From Aphrocallistes beatrix (lineage: Eukaryota; Porifera; Hexactinellida; Sceptrulophora; Aphrocallistidae): DNA of 64,000 nucleotides. Position numbers and translations under genes: made by a program. The notes under the pieces were generated by a model, which saw nothing but the letters and a program-made list of their open reading frames with translations, ran no database searches and had not been told where the DNA came from. Location of the stretch: the NCBI GenBank assembly GCA_963281255.1, contig OY725497.1, positions 124,001-188,000 on the forward strand. The letters are read 5' to 3'. Of this stretch, positions 43,718 through 52,661 are shown one piece after another; the first letter of the stretch is position 1, and the number at the start of each line of letters is the position of its first letter.

Positions 43718-44194
43718 ATGGAACAAATAATAAAACCATATGTGACAAAAAACAAACTCAGGGAAATAATAGCTCAACGAAATTGGATGGAATATTTCAC
43801 AGTTATTGACCATGAAGCAGTTGAAACTCTTGACATGAAGAGTTTAAAGTCCAAAATAAGGAAGCTGGAGCAGGAGAAATCGGTAGGAGAAGGATTCGAG
43901 TCTGTGGTGCAAGAAATCAGAAGACGGAAGAAGGCCAGAGTAGCCTCGAAAAAACACAAGAATAAAACTGAGCGTGACGAAGCTGATCTCAATATCGAGA
44001 TTTATAAAAGAAAAAAAATCGTGCAAGATTTAAGAGCAGAGAAAGAAAGCTTGCAAAATGAAATTAATTATTATCGTAATGGCAACCTTTCTCACCTCGC
44101 GGATCCCCTATATCAGGCGTGTCAAACTGGTGGCCCGCAGGTTGCTCAGAGGTGGCCCGCCAGCCAGTTGCGAAAAAATATTAAAATTGAATGA
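43718..44194 (+). CDS. CNC/Maf-like mini-bZIP protein, 3' end supplied by a hAT MITE
   Basis: Intronless 158-residue ORF. Residues 67-83 read IRRRKKARVASKKHKNK, close to the CNC-family basic region in spacing and residues (IRRR.K..VA...), but the invariant DNA-contacting Asn is Ala73 and the Cys is His80. Exactly nine residues after Lys81, the basic-region Arg position, heptads follow: L91, R98, L105, L112, Y119. The preceding segment (about 38-66) could correspond to the CNC/Maf extended homology region. The last 26 residues (133-158) are encoded by a hAT MITE inserted at 44114, which also supplies the stop codon, so the original C-terminus is lost. It is paralogous to the gene at 44.6 kb. 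DNA binding may be altered or absent, which would suit an inhibitory role; this is inference. Confidence 0.68.
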   Translation: MEQIIKPYVTKNKLREIIAQRNWMEYFTVIDHEAVETLDMKSLKSKIRKLEQEKSVGEGFESVVQEIRRRKKARVASKKHKNKTERDEADLNIEIYKRKKIVQDLRAEKESLQNEINYYRNGNLSHLADPLYQACQTGGPQVAQRWPASQLRKNIKIE

Positions 44195-44289
44195 ATCAGT
44201 AGTCAAAATTTATTCATTTCTATCATGGCCCGGGGAAGAGCTGGGGTTATGAAATTGGCCCACCATCCGATTCGAGTTTGACACAACTG
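44114..44289. mobile_element. hAT MITE with 8-bp target duplication
   Basis: 176-bp element with inverted termini CAGGCGTGTCAAACTGG and (reverse complement of the right end) CAGTTGTGTCAAACTCG. It is flanked by ccctatat (44106-44113) and ctctatat (44290-44297), a 7/8 match of hAT-type length. The GTGTCAAACT...GGCCCGC terminus is widespread in animal hAT elements. It truncates the bZIP-like ORF above. Confidence 0.82.
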
Positions 44290-44571
44290 CTCTATATCAA
44301 TATTACGCATCCTCGCAGATCCTACGTCACTGAACACTTTAGTATTTCATGTTTATGTTTCCTCACGATAATAATGTATACTTATATATACGTATGTACT
44401 GTTGTATATAATATGCCCCAATTAAATCAATTAGAAAGGTGCTAGGACATATTACAGGCATTGGATATAGGTGCTAAAGGAGACTGTATATTTTGATCAG
44501 AAATGAGGAATTTGTATTAATTAGTTTATTGAAATTGACAAAAGGCTGATGAATATTCACCTTTTTTTTTC
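44290..44571. other. Spacer between the two mini-bZIP genes
   Basis: AT-rich spacer after the MITE and before the next TATA box. No ORF or repeat beyond the target duplication. Confidence 0.55.
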
Positions 44572-44580
44572 TATAAAAGG
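44572..44580 (+). promoter_or_regulatory. TATA box of the second mini-bZIP gene
   Basis: TATAAAAGG, a near-perfect core TATA box, 51 bp before the ATG at 44631, preceded by a T-rich run. Confidence 0.65.
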
Positions 44581-44630
44581 TCTAAAAACGTATAAAAAAC
44601 ATTGAAAAAAATACACACAATTCAACCAAA

Positions 44631-45005
44631 ATGAGAATCGAGAAAGCGAGAAAAATCAGAGGTTCTAGATTAAATAAGCTGAAACCAAAAAACGGAGAAG
44701 AATACAAAGTATTCCGCGAAAAAGAAAAGTTGGGCAATATGTCCAAGACTAAATTTATCAAGTATATCAGCAGTTTGAATGCTGTCAATAGTACGAAAAA
44801 TTATGCAGAAGCAATTAGGAAAATGGAGCAAAACAACCGGAACTCGAAGAAATGCTACAAAAAACAAAAATTCGAGCGAGAAAAGGAAGTTAAGGAGTTC
44901 ACGAGGAAGGAAGAGAAAAAGAGACATCTTCTGGGGGAGGTACAACAATTGAAAGAGGAGATCAAATACTATGAAGAACAACTAATGATGATGTATCATC
45001 ACTAA
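44631..45005 (+). CDS. Mini-bZIP-like protein, paralogue of the 43.7-kb gene
   Basis: Intronless 124-residue, highly basic ORF. Residues 68-114 align without gaps to residues 73-119 of the neighbouring protein. The shared pattern is S-K-K in the basic region and L..E...L..EI.YY at the zipper end (about 12 of 47 identical by my count). Here the basic region NNRNSKKCYKK keeps the Asn and Cys positions of the N-x2-AA-x2-C bZIP signature. The zipper heptads are L100, L107, Y114, M121, so it is short. The N-terminal half is Lys-rich and unrecognised. Tandem placement with its own strong TATA box indicates duplication of a whole transcription unit. Divergence is high, so the pair is old or fast-evolving. 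Confidence 0.62.
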   Translation: MRIEKARKIRGSRLNKLKPKNGEEYKVFREKEKLGNMSKTKFIKYISSLNAVNSTKNYAEAIRKMEQNNRNSKKCYKKQKFEREKEVKEFTRKEEKKRHLLGEVQQLKEEIKYYEEQLMMMYHH

Positions 45006-45289
45006 CAATGAATGATATGCTGCACTAGGACAAGACATCACGGAGATTAGATTATGCATGGCTCTTAGTATGAATGTGTGTTTATTAAAAAGCATTTGGG
45101 ATTTTTCTATTTATAGTAGTAACCCCAAACTTATATGGCTTCCCCATTGAAAATGGCTTAAACCGGAAATGACGCAACACATTCCTGTGGCAAGCGTGGG
45201 TTTTAAATAATGTATGTCGTGTAAACTTGAGATGGCTGGGAATATCAAGCTTTATTACTAAAATCTGAATATATATATTTGCTAAGTAA

Positions 45290-46201
45290 TCAATTCAGCC
45301 TGATTCTCTTTGAAGGAGGATTCGGTTTAGCCTCAACTGAATTTATAGACTCGTTTGATCCTTGAAAATCTTCTAACAGAGATCCGTGAGCTGACACTTC
45401 TATAAGAGTGTCTCCTACCTCACTTCCTATGGGGTCAGGTAAGGATTTCAAAGTCTCAGGACTCTCCTGACCCTTCTGCAGCAAAGTGTCTCTCATCTGC
45501 TCCAACTTGACACCTGCAGATTCAAGCTTCTGACGGTATTCCACCACACTCTCCTGCCAGAACGTATGAATGCCTTCATAGCCGTCACACCCTGTCTCCA
45601 CGAGCGTTTGTTCGAGAGGGTCAACGCAACCTCCCAACACCTCACTTTCAGTTGTTAATAGACAGTTTGATTTCAGAACTTTACAGAATTTAATGAAAAA
45701 TGTGTTAGTCAGATCTACGAGAGTGTCTAAAGCAGATGACTTTGAATGTGTAAAACCCGAATGCAGAACGGAAAGGGAGACAGCTTTTTTCGTTAGGAGG
45801 TAGATAGACTTCTCATCTAATCTGGGGTATGACTGAGTGAAGTGGATATTCTCAAGTGATCTAGGAAACTGAAATCTGGGAGGAGAGGGGAGATCTAAGT
45901 CGGTAGATTTCGGGCTCAATTCTGAGCAGAGTTTAAATTGAATGTGTGAAATATGGTTCTGTATATTCCTAGCCTCTTTCAGGAGACAAATATTTTCATT
46001 ATAAACTGCAGGCACATTATAGTGTAGCTCAGTGGACTTAGGTTTCTGAGATTTAGCGGAAGCGAGGCAAGTTGGTTTGGTTAAAGTGAGAGCGAACTGA
46101 CGATCTAGACTAGCTTTTATAAACGAATCCAAATCGAAATCCGTAGCGTCTTCATATAAGTCGGGCGCCCATGGAGTATTGCTCTCTATACAGCTATTCA
46201 T
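45290..46201 (-). CDS. SUPT7L: SUPT7L-like SAGA subunit (STAF65 gamma), histone-fold
   Basis: Single-exon gene of 303 residues. SUPT7L is a core subunit of the SAGA/STAGA coactivator and pairs through its histone fold with a TAF10-type partner. The histone-fold (Bromo_TP-like) region is LLTKKAVSLSVLHSGFTHSK, followed by ALDTLVDLTNTFFIKFCKVL. After it the family-specific segment DPLEQTLVETGCDGYEGIHT, FWQESVVEYRQKLE matches SUPT7L, and the basic C-terminus PPSKRIRLN recalls the vertebrate end. The N-terminus is disordered and Pro-rich. Assignment rests on remembered similarity over about 100 residues. A TAF3- or TAF8-type protein is less likely because the family-specific block is present. Confidence 0.78.
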   Translation of the reverse strand: MNSCIESNTPWAPDLYEDATDFDLDSFIKASLDRQFALTLTKPTCLASAKSQKPKSTELHYNVPAVYNENICLLKEARNIQNHISHIQFKLCSELSPKSTDLDLPSPPRFQFPRSLENIHFTQSYPRLDEKSIYLLTKKAVSLSVLHSGFTHSKSSALDTLVDLTNTFFIKFCKVLKSNCLLTTESEVLGGCVDPLEQTLVETGCDGYEGIHTFWQESVVEYRQKLESAGVKLEQMRDTLLQKGQESPETLKSLPDPIGSEVGDTLIEVSAHGSLLEDFQGSNESINSVEAKPNPPSKRIRLN

Positions 46202-46535
46202 TTATCTAATCAATAACTTGTAAAACCCTTGAGAGACAAACTTCTATAATTATATACATTGGTACACCATTCCCTATGGCAGTGGTTCCCAACCTGGGGT
46301 CCATGGACCCCTTAGAGGTCCACAGGATTCGAAATTTTGTATTATGGTTAATGGGATGGGGTCCACAACCAAAAAAGGTTGAAAATCGCTGCCCCATGGT
46401 AACTAGTCGGTGGAATGTTAAGCTAATTTGAGGTACCTAATCATAGTTCAACCATGTTGTTAATTCAAATGAAGCAGTTCAAGCTGGTAGTTCGATTCTT
46501 ACAAGCGTCAGAAGCAATAGACAAACAATACACCA
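46202..46535. other. Gene-free stretch between SUPT7L and cyclin
   Basis: Contains a hAT MITE (46280-46391). The rest is AT-rich flank of the two genes. Confidence 0.6.
46280..46391. mobile_element. hAT MITE with 8-bp target duplication
   Basis: 112-bp element beginning CAGTGGTTCCCAACCT and ending AGGTTGAAAATCGCTG, imperfect inverted repeats of hAT type, with GGGGTCCATGGACCCC palindrome inside. It is flanked by ccctatgg (46272-46279) and ccccatgg (46392-46399), 7/8 identical. Related in terminus to the 21849 element. Confidence 0.82.
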
Positions 46536-47594
46536 TTAGAATAGAGCTGAAGTTGATAGTGGGCATTTCTGTGCAACCTTGAAGAAGACGGGGTGTGCGT
46601 ACTTGAGCCGGATTTGCCCCTTTTTCTTGCTGTGGAAGGATTCGTTCAGGATGTCATTGAGCATGGTTATTTCTGGCTTCAAGATCTCAGGCGTGTATCC
46701 AGTAAACTCATCGATCATCTCGGACCAGCCCAGCTGGAACATCCTCATCGAGATGTAGAGACAGGCAGTCGCAATCTTAGACGGGCAAATTCGACAGCAG
46801 TGGAAGTTGATGAGGGTCAGCTCGCATATGTAGCGTGACAGCGTCAGCATCGCCATGTTCCCATCCACTATTTTGTTCAGGACGCGCGACAGTGTGTAAG
46901 GAACAGGCATGTTCAGCTCGAAATGGATCGTACGCATGATCTCACGTTCCATCTGAAGGAAGCGCTTCTTGGAGTAGATGTGGTCGCAGAGTTTGGCGAA
47001 ATTTGACAAGTTGGGTGGGTAGATCTCCTCGTATTTGGACGCGATCCAAAGGCAGCAGGATCCTATCAGCTGGTATTCTTCCATCTTGACATTGTCCGAT
47101 GTGCGAGATAGAAAGAGGTCCTTTATCGCGACAGCTCTGTACAGCGTCTCATGGCATAATTGGAATTCTTCTTGTATCTGTACCAGCCACTCGATCAGGA
47201 TGTTCCGCATCTTCTCAGTCACATGGTGTTGGTGCGCGGAGAAATAATCTGATGGAATGAAGCTCGGCTCTAGCTTAGCTGTGTACTTGTAGATCTCGAG
47301 GATGTACTCCGAGTTGTACTCCAAGTCCTCGAATATCTCTGAGAACTCCTTCCGAGGGGCTGGAGCTGCTGGCGTGTTGGATTCATCGTCGGAGGTGGTT
47401 TTAATGTCGGGGATGGCAACCTTCATTTCCTTATCAGTCGCTAAGACTGGGATATTGGATCTCATAGGAACGTGATTGATCTTGATTGGAAGATTGGTGG
47501 TATTCTCTTTCAGATCTTTAGGATGGCTTCCGTTGGTTCCGTTCACATGGAAGTTACGGGTGTCCTCTAGCTTGTTGACAATTACCATAGGCAT
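46536..47594 (-). CDS. CCNB3: B-type cyclin, closest to cyclin B3
   Basis: Single-exon gene of 352 residues. B-type cyclins activate CDK1 for mitosis and meiosis. The cyclin box begins MRNILIEWLVQIQEEFQLC (MRAIL-helix equivalent) and continues LIGSCCLWIASKYEEIYPP. The second cyclin fold follows, with MPVPYTLSRVL and LTLSRYICELTLI. HETLY and PVPY point to the B3 branch. The N-terminus is short, with a KEN box (K29-E30-N31) but no RxxL destruction box that I can find, so turnover may rely on APC/C-Cdh1. The ATG is 113 bp downstream of a minus-strand TATA box. The short N-terminus, against the very long one of vertebrate B3, is normal for invertebrates. Confidence 0.85.
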   Translation of the reverse strand: MPMVIVNKLEDTRNFHVNGTNGSHPKDLKENTTNLPIKINHVPMRSNIPVLATDKEMKVAIPDIKTTSDDESNTPAAPAPRKEFSEIFEDLEYNSEYILEIYKYTAKLEPSFIPSDYFSAHQHHVTEKMRNILIEWLVQIQEEFQLCHETLYRAVAIKDLFLSRTSDNVKMEEYQLIGSCCLWIASKYEEIYPPNLSNFAKLCDHIYSKKRFLQMEREIMRTIHFELNMPVPYTLSRVLNKIVDGNMAMLTLSRYICELTLINFHCCRICPSKIATACLYISMRMFQLGWSEMIDEFTGYTPEILKPEITMLNDILNESFHSKKKGQIRLKYAHPVFFKVAQKCPLSTSALF

Positions 47595-48096
47595 GATTGT
47601 TTGTATTTACTGGTGACAGTTCGAGGTTCTGAAGTTAGAAATTGAGAAGTTCTTTGTACAATTGAAAATGTGAAGAAGGTTGTGAATATTTTTTGAAACT
47701 GGCCCTTATTTATAAGAACTTTCTTCAGACTATCAGCCCAAGATGAATGGAAATTCAGGCCTGGTTCCTGATTGGTCCAGAAAGAATCCAAAGATACCTG
47801 CATGCGTACATTCTGGCGCTCAGAATTCATTATTTCCAATTCTAAGAATTAAGTCCAGAATATCACGTAATCCAGTAGCATTCTGTATGAATTGATGTGC
47901 AATAATTAGATAGATAGATAGGGGAAATTTGAGAGTTGAAGAGAATGTGCAAAATTGCTGACCAAACATTTAATCTTCATTAATTGAAATTTTGACAAAC
48001 AAATAAATTTACTCTAATAAAGAGGAAAATGAAATGAAATGAAATAGTAGCTCAAACAATAACAAACTAAAATATACAGTACAACATAGCATCACA
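47595..48096. other. Cyclin upstream region
   Basis: Holds the cyclin TATA box at 47707-47714, a short GATA repeat near 47909 and an (ATGAA)n run near 48027-48045. It also includes the 3' flank of the next gene. Confidence 0.55.
47707..47714 (-). promoter_or_regulatory. TATA box of the cyclin gene
   Basis: Minus-strand TATAAATA, inside TTATAAATAAG, 113 bp upstream of the cyclin ATG. It is the clearest core promoter seen among the minus-strand genes. Confidence 0.5.
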
Positions 48097-48507
48097 CTAA
48101 ATCATCCCCAAATTAACTCCCTCTACGTTCGCAATCACCGTAGTAGTGCTGCTATTTGTGGAATTGTTCTCTCCCAGATATCTGTGGCCGTTGTCCTCTT
48201 TAATTAAGTTTCGAGAGCTGTTGAAGCTACTTACACTACACTTCCTATCACTTTTATCAGCAAGAAACATATTCTCCAGCGTAATAATATTTTGTTCTTC
48301 CCTCATAACTCTTCCAGGGAATTGAGTTTGGCAAAACATAAATATAAGGTCTTTTCCGCATTTAGTAGTGCTTATGATATAGAGTAAAATAGCGAACCAA
48401 AGCAGGGAGAGGGAAGTAAAAACTAAATTGATAATGACAAGAAAGCTCACAGCAACCTCCTCCATCGAGGCGTCCAATCGGGAGCAAGATAGCCCATTCG
48501 AAGCCAT
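48097..48507 (-). CDS. Small single-pass membrane protein, unknown
   Basis: Intronless 136-residue ORF. One strong hydrophobic segment (VSFLVIINLVFTSLSLLWF, continuing to about residue 46) follows a short N-terminus with no cleavable signal evident, so it is probably a type II or III single-pass protein. A polar tail follows, rich in Asn, Ser and Thr (ENNSTNSSTTTV). Cysteines at 50, 59 and 90 are unpaired in pattern. I recognise no family. It lies between ELP1 and cyclin on the same strand. Composition and the clean hydrophobic segment favour a real gene over chance, but conservation is untested. Confidence 0.5.
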   Translation of the reverse strand: MASNGLSCSRLDASMEEVAVSFLVIINLVFTSLSLLWFAILLYIISTTKCGKDLIFMFCQTQFPGRVMREEQNIITLENMFLADKSDRKCSVSSFNSSRNLIKEDNGHRYLGENNSTNSSTTTVIANVEGVNLGMI

Positions 48508-48797
48508 TACGAGTATTCAATATTTTGTTCAATTAAACCGACTACATGCAATATAATATAAAGAATCGAGTTCCTCATAATGGAGTCGATGGTAGAGAAA
48601 GTAACAAAAATTTTAAACAAAAGAGTACATACGAATATACTTAAAAGACCGAAGAATAGGATGGTTTGTGGCTGCAGCGTATCCCCAATTCTTTTGTGAA
48701 AGCTTCCGTCTCAAGAATACGCGTGTAACTATAATAGCACTAGGTCACAATTGTTCTCATCTCTAAGTTAACATTGCTTGGTGATACGTCGTGTAGT

Positions 48798-51700
48798 TTA
48801 AGGATTCAACAGGTGCTCTATTTCCCACTTGATTGTACGGATCAAAGGCTCTGTAACCTCGCTATTCATCTGAGATGGAGTCACACCGGCGTTTAGAGCA
48901 TTCAACACGCCAGTGGCCAAGTTAGGACTCGACGTAATCCCGTCTTCTCGAGATAGAGACAGGGAGAGAGTTATGAACCTGTGCTTAGACCAGACCTTAG
49001 GGATAACAAGAGATAGATATTGTATTGTAGCGTGAGCTGCTGATTGGAGTTCCTGGGCAATACCTGTGTGGTCCGCGATTATTAACAGCTCTAGCATTGG
49101 ATTCAACTCCTCCTGCAGCTGATCTACACTCACAACAATCTCTCTAACCTCTTGTAAGATGGCTAAGTCCTCATGTGCGCTCCCTTCTTTCAGTCGGTAC
49201 TTCTTCCTCTCCTGTTTCTTCCTATTCCTGCTACTCTTAACGGACTTGTTACTGCTCCTAGAACTAACTGAGTTGGTCTGTGACTGTCCTGTAACGCTGC
49301 TCTGCTCTGAGAAGAAGTCTGGATCTCTAGGATCACCTCCCTCCACGAAGAAGTTCTGCTCTCTTTCCAGTTTCTTCTTCAGAACGATGTCCAATCTACC
49401 TACAAACTTGACTACATCTGATTTCGATTTGATAAGCATTGACATCGCATTCTGTGCCGATTCAAATAACTTCGGTTTTAAATGAGTTTCAAAAAGATCG
49501 TTTCGAGAGTATTTGTTCACCAACCTATATGCTTCATTGAAATGATCCCCATCTATCAGCATGAGAATAGCATCTTCAAAGTCCTGCGTGTACTCACACA
49601 ACACTTGTGATGCTGCAAGTGTTTCGTTACGAGATTTGAGTCCATTCACCTGCTCATGCACTATCTGGTGCAGCTTATCAGGTGAGAGGTTGAGTTGGTG
49701 TGCGATAGAGAGGACATGCCGCCAATTAGAGCTCTTCCTGTAAGCTCCAAGGGACTTCTCAACCTCTTTGATCTGTGTGAATACGAGTCCAGCTTCACAA
49801 TATTTCTCTTTATCCATTAGCCAATCTCCATATACTTGAGAAACTAGTCTAGCCTTCACATCTCCAACTGGAATGCTAGCCAGCGCTTCTCGATACAACT
49901 CGTGTTTCTGAATAAAGTTTAGACATTCTTCGTCTCTGTTTTCACACTTCAAGATATGTTCCAAAGCTTTGACATACTTTGACAGATGACAGTCAATAGA
50001 GAACTTTCTGTAATTAACCTCCATGGAGTTGAGGTCGTTAAGGAAGGGGAGGTACTCCTTAGGATCCATGTTAGACTGCTGAGCTACTAATAACATTATC
50101 TCAAAGTCGTACGTGGCTAGAGCCTCCTTGTATAGCTGCTGCATATCGATCAGCAGAGATACATATTTGAGCGCTTCTTCTTGAGAAGTTTTGTTTGATG
50201 CGTCTCGTATTCGATGCAGCACTTGTTCCAGTTGAGTTGGACTCTTCTTAATGAGAGCTGTGAGAATAGGTAAGAAGTAGGTTTGTGGTTGTTCTGTTCT
50301 CTCACAGGTTTCTACGATGAGATCGCATAAAGAGATGACTTTATCCTTCACTTCATTAGAACTAGCACCTTTCTTCATATTTGGATACATCGAACTACAA
50401 ACATCTTTATCGGAAAGCTCAGATATGAAAATATTCAGAAATTGGGGTTGATGGACTTGAGTAATAAAGGTGTGAATTGACGATGTGAAAAGCGCAGGAT
50501 TATAATCGTGAAACACGTTCATGTTAATCCTATGTTTACGAAGAGATTTGAAAGCGACAGCGTATTCTTTGCTGTCTAAAAGGTTCGCGATAATGGAGAG
50601 AATCAGAGCCCTAGGGTGGATCACTTCGAGGTTCCCCCTTGGCATCTGGAGCACTACCTTACTGTCATGACTGACGCCCGTTACAATAACAGATCCCCTC
50701 TCTATTCTGCGGACAGTGTCAGTAGAGGCAGTGGAGTGAGCGGGTGAGAGTCTTTGCAACTGTGTGAGGGGAGTGGAGGTGCTAATGCAGTGCAAGAAAT
50801 GGTTGCTGGTCGTGATGAGTAGGAATTGGCTGTGGATATAGAATGAAGTTGAGTTGGAACACAGCTCAAAACTGTCCACAAACAATCTCCCATTGTTGGT
50901 TAACCCCACTATGTGCTCTTTATCTCCAAACGAAGCTATGACTAGATGGTGGACAGGATAGGGTAAGCGGACCCAGGGCTGTGTAGAGATCTGTCCGTCA
51001 ATGACAATCACCCGTTCTACCTCTCCATCCCTATATTGCACTGCAATACTGTCCGACAGTGTAGAACTTGTGAAGGTTAAAATAGGTTTAGCCGTGACAA
51101 AAGTTGATATTAATAGTATTCCACCATCTTCAGTCACGTTGTAAATTGCAATTTGATGTTGTTTAGCATCACATGAGTATGACAAAGTAAGAAATTTACT
51201 GGGTAATAGCCAATGAATTTGTCGCATATGATGGTACGTAACATTATAAGGTGGCAGAATGAAAAAAAGGCGTTTTGCAATAGTAAACTTACCTACTTTA
51301 CCAATAAACCCTGAATCATCCATTTTAGATTCTTCATCATGAACAAGCTGTGCGATGGAAGAGTCGGCTAATAGACATAAAATCATATTTCTGAATTCTC
51401 CTCTTCCGAATGCGACCTCAAGAATAGGCGTTTTAAGATCCACGGCGCAGCTAGACATGGGAGGGGGTACAGTGAGGTGTCGGTAGGCGGAGAGCAGCAG
51501 TGTACTGCCATCTATTACTGCTATCCAGCCATCATTCTGTGGTGTAAGCTCGTTGTTCTGAGTAACCACACTCCTGAACTCGTAAGTCAGGTAGTGCCCT
51601 GGACGTGTGAGGACGTGGAGAGTGAGGGCGTGTATCACATTCCACTTCACGTCTACGGGAGCGTTGACCTCTGACAAACTGATGTCTTGCTTGAGGTACC

Positions 51701-52661
51701 AGTGTGCGTTGCTACAGCTCCACAGCTGCAGGTGCGTTTCTGTCTCAGTTCGGAGTGGCTGCAGCCAGACGAGAAGAATAGTGGAGTTGGAATTCCACTC
51801 CACTTCTCTCACCTTATAAGTACCTACTGGGTGAGGCAAGGAGAAGTCTCCGTACCTCAACCCGTTCCTCTCGAAGAAGACGATCTCCTCCTTGTGAGAA
51901 GTGCGGCTGGATGTGATAAGGTTCGCTGATGGCTTCCAAGACAGAGACTGGCCTAGGCCAGTCACAGATTCGCTCGTGGAGTGTAACACGCACTCTCTAG
52001 TAAACACTTTCACTTCTCGAATTCCTTTAGAAGGCTTGAGGAAAGAGACCGCAAAGAACTGTCCATCTCCCCTCCAGGATATCCTCACACTCCTATCATC
52101 ATCTGATAAGGCACCATTGGATTTCTCATTGTCTGTTTTAGAATCTGCGAATTTTCCAGCGCTGCCTTTAAACTGAGTTTCCCGTTTTCCCCAACCTAGC
52201 GCAACAGGACTAGCCTCCCCGAACTCGCTAGTCAGGAGGCTAGCTTCAGATATTGGATCACAGTTTTTAGTCAGCAGGATCACCTTCCCTTCTCGGGACA
52301 CGAGGACTAAGATCTCCTGGTCAGGACTCCACTTAGCACACTCAAGGCCACTGTCCACCGATCCGACATTATCAAATTCGTCCGATTCAACTGAAAACTT
52401 ATAAATTTCGCCATTGGACAGAGCAAAATACACACTCTCTAAGTCCAGGACGTATTCTAAATTAATGACGTCATCAAGACACTGAAGCTTGCATTCAATA
52501 CTGAGGTCTGCATGCTCAGTGCACGTTTCTTCAGAGATTCTGAAACAGAAGAGTTTAAGGGTATCGCTTATAACCCAGACATTCCCAGAGTCTGTGTCGT
52601 TGGCAAATATTCCTTTTGGAATTTGAGAACTCCCACAAGACAATAACTGGAGATTCCTCAT
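48798..52661 (-). CDS. ELP1: Elongator complex protein 1
   Basis: Single-exon gene of 1287 residues. ELP1 (IKAP) is the scaffold of Elongator, which makes the carboxymethyl-type modifications on wobble uridine of tRNA. The N-terminal half is two WD40 propellers (for example LECAKWSPDQEILVLVSREG, RISWRGDGQFFAVSF). The C-terminal half is TPR-like helices (GVKDKVISLCD-type, YVKALEHILKC). A basic stretch, SSRNRKKQERKKYRLKEGS, matches the conserved tRNA-binding motif near the C-terminus, and HEDLAILQEV follows as in orthologues. Length is close to human ELP1 (about 1330). URM1, which acts on the same uridine in the 2-thiolation branch, lies 38 kb away. A coding region of almost 3.9 kb with no intron is unusual for an animal. 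Confidence 0.95.
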   Translation of the reverse strand: MRNLQLLSCGSSQIPKGIFANDTDSGNVWVISDTLKLFCFRISEETCTEHADLSIECKLQCLDDVINLEYVLDLESVYFALSNGEIYKFSVESDEFDNVGSVDSGLECAKWSPDQEILVLVSREGKVILLTKNCDPISEASLLTSEFGEASPVALGWGKRETQFKGSAGKFADSKTDNEKSNGALSDDDRSVRISWRGDGQFFAVSFLKPSKGIREVKVFTRECVLHSTSESVTGLGQSLSWKPSANLITSSRTSHKEEIVFFERNGLRYGDFSLPHPVGTYKVREVEWNSNSTILLVWLQPLRTETETHLQLWSCSNAHWYLKQDISLSEVNAPVDVKWNVIHALTLHVLTRPGHYLTYEFRSVVTQNNELTPQNDGWIAVIDGSTLLLSAYRHLTVPPPMSSCAVDLKTPILEVAFGRGEFRNMILCLLADSSIAQLVHDEESKMDDSGFIGKVGKFTIAKRLFFILPPYNVTYHHMRQIHWLLPSKFLTLSYSCDAKQHQIAIYNVTEDGGILLISTFVTAKPILTFTSSTLSDSIAVQYRDGEVERVIVIDGQISTQPWVRLPYPVHHLVIASFGDKEHIVGLTNNGRLFVDSFELCSNSTSFYIHSQFLLITTSNHFLHCISTSTPLTQLQRLSPAHSTASTDTVRRIERGSVIVTGVSHDSKVVLQMPRGNLEVIHPRALILSIIANLLDSKEYAVAFKSLRKHRINMNVFHDYNPALFTSSIHTFITQVHQPQFLNIFISELSDKDVCSSMYPNMKKGASSNEVKDKVISLCDLIVETCERTEQPQTYFLPILTALIKKSPTQLEQVLHRIRDASNKTSQEEALKYVSLLIDMQQLYKEALATYDFEIMLLVAQQSNMDPKEYLPFLNDLNSMEVNYRKFSIDCHLSKYVKALEHILKCENRDEECLNFIQKHELYREALASIPVGDVKARLVSQVYGDWLMDKEKYCEAGLVFTQIKEVEKSLGAYRKSSNWRHVLSIAHQLNLSPDKLHQIVHEQVNGLKSRNETLAASQVLCEYTQDFEDAILMLIDGDHFNEAYRLVNKYSRNDLFETHLKPKLFESAQNAMSMLIKSKSDVVKFVGRLDIVLKKKLEREQNFFVEGGDPRDPDFFSEQSSVTGQSQTNSVSSRSSNKSVKSSRNRKKQERKKYRLKEGSAHEDLAILQEVREIVVSVDQLQEELNPMLELLIIADHTGIAQELQSAAHATIQYLSLVIPKVWSKHRFITLSLSLSREDGITSSPNLATGVLNALNAGVTPSQMNSEVTEPLIRTIKWEIEHLLNP

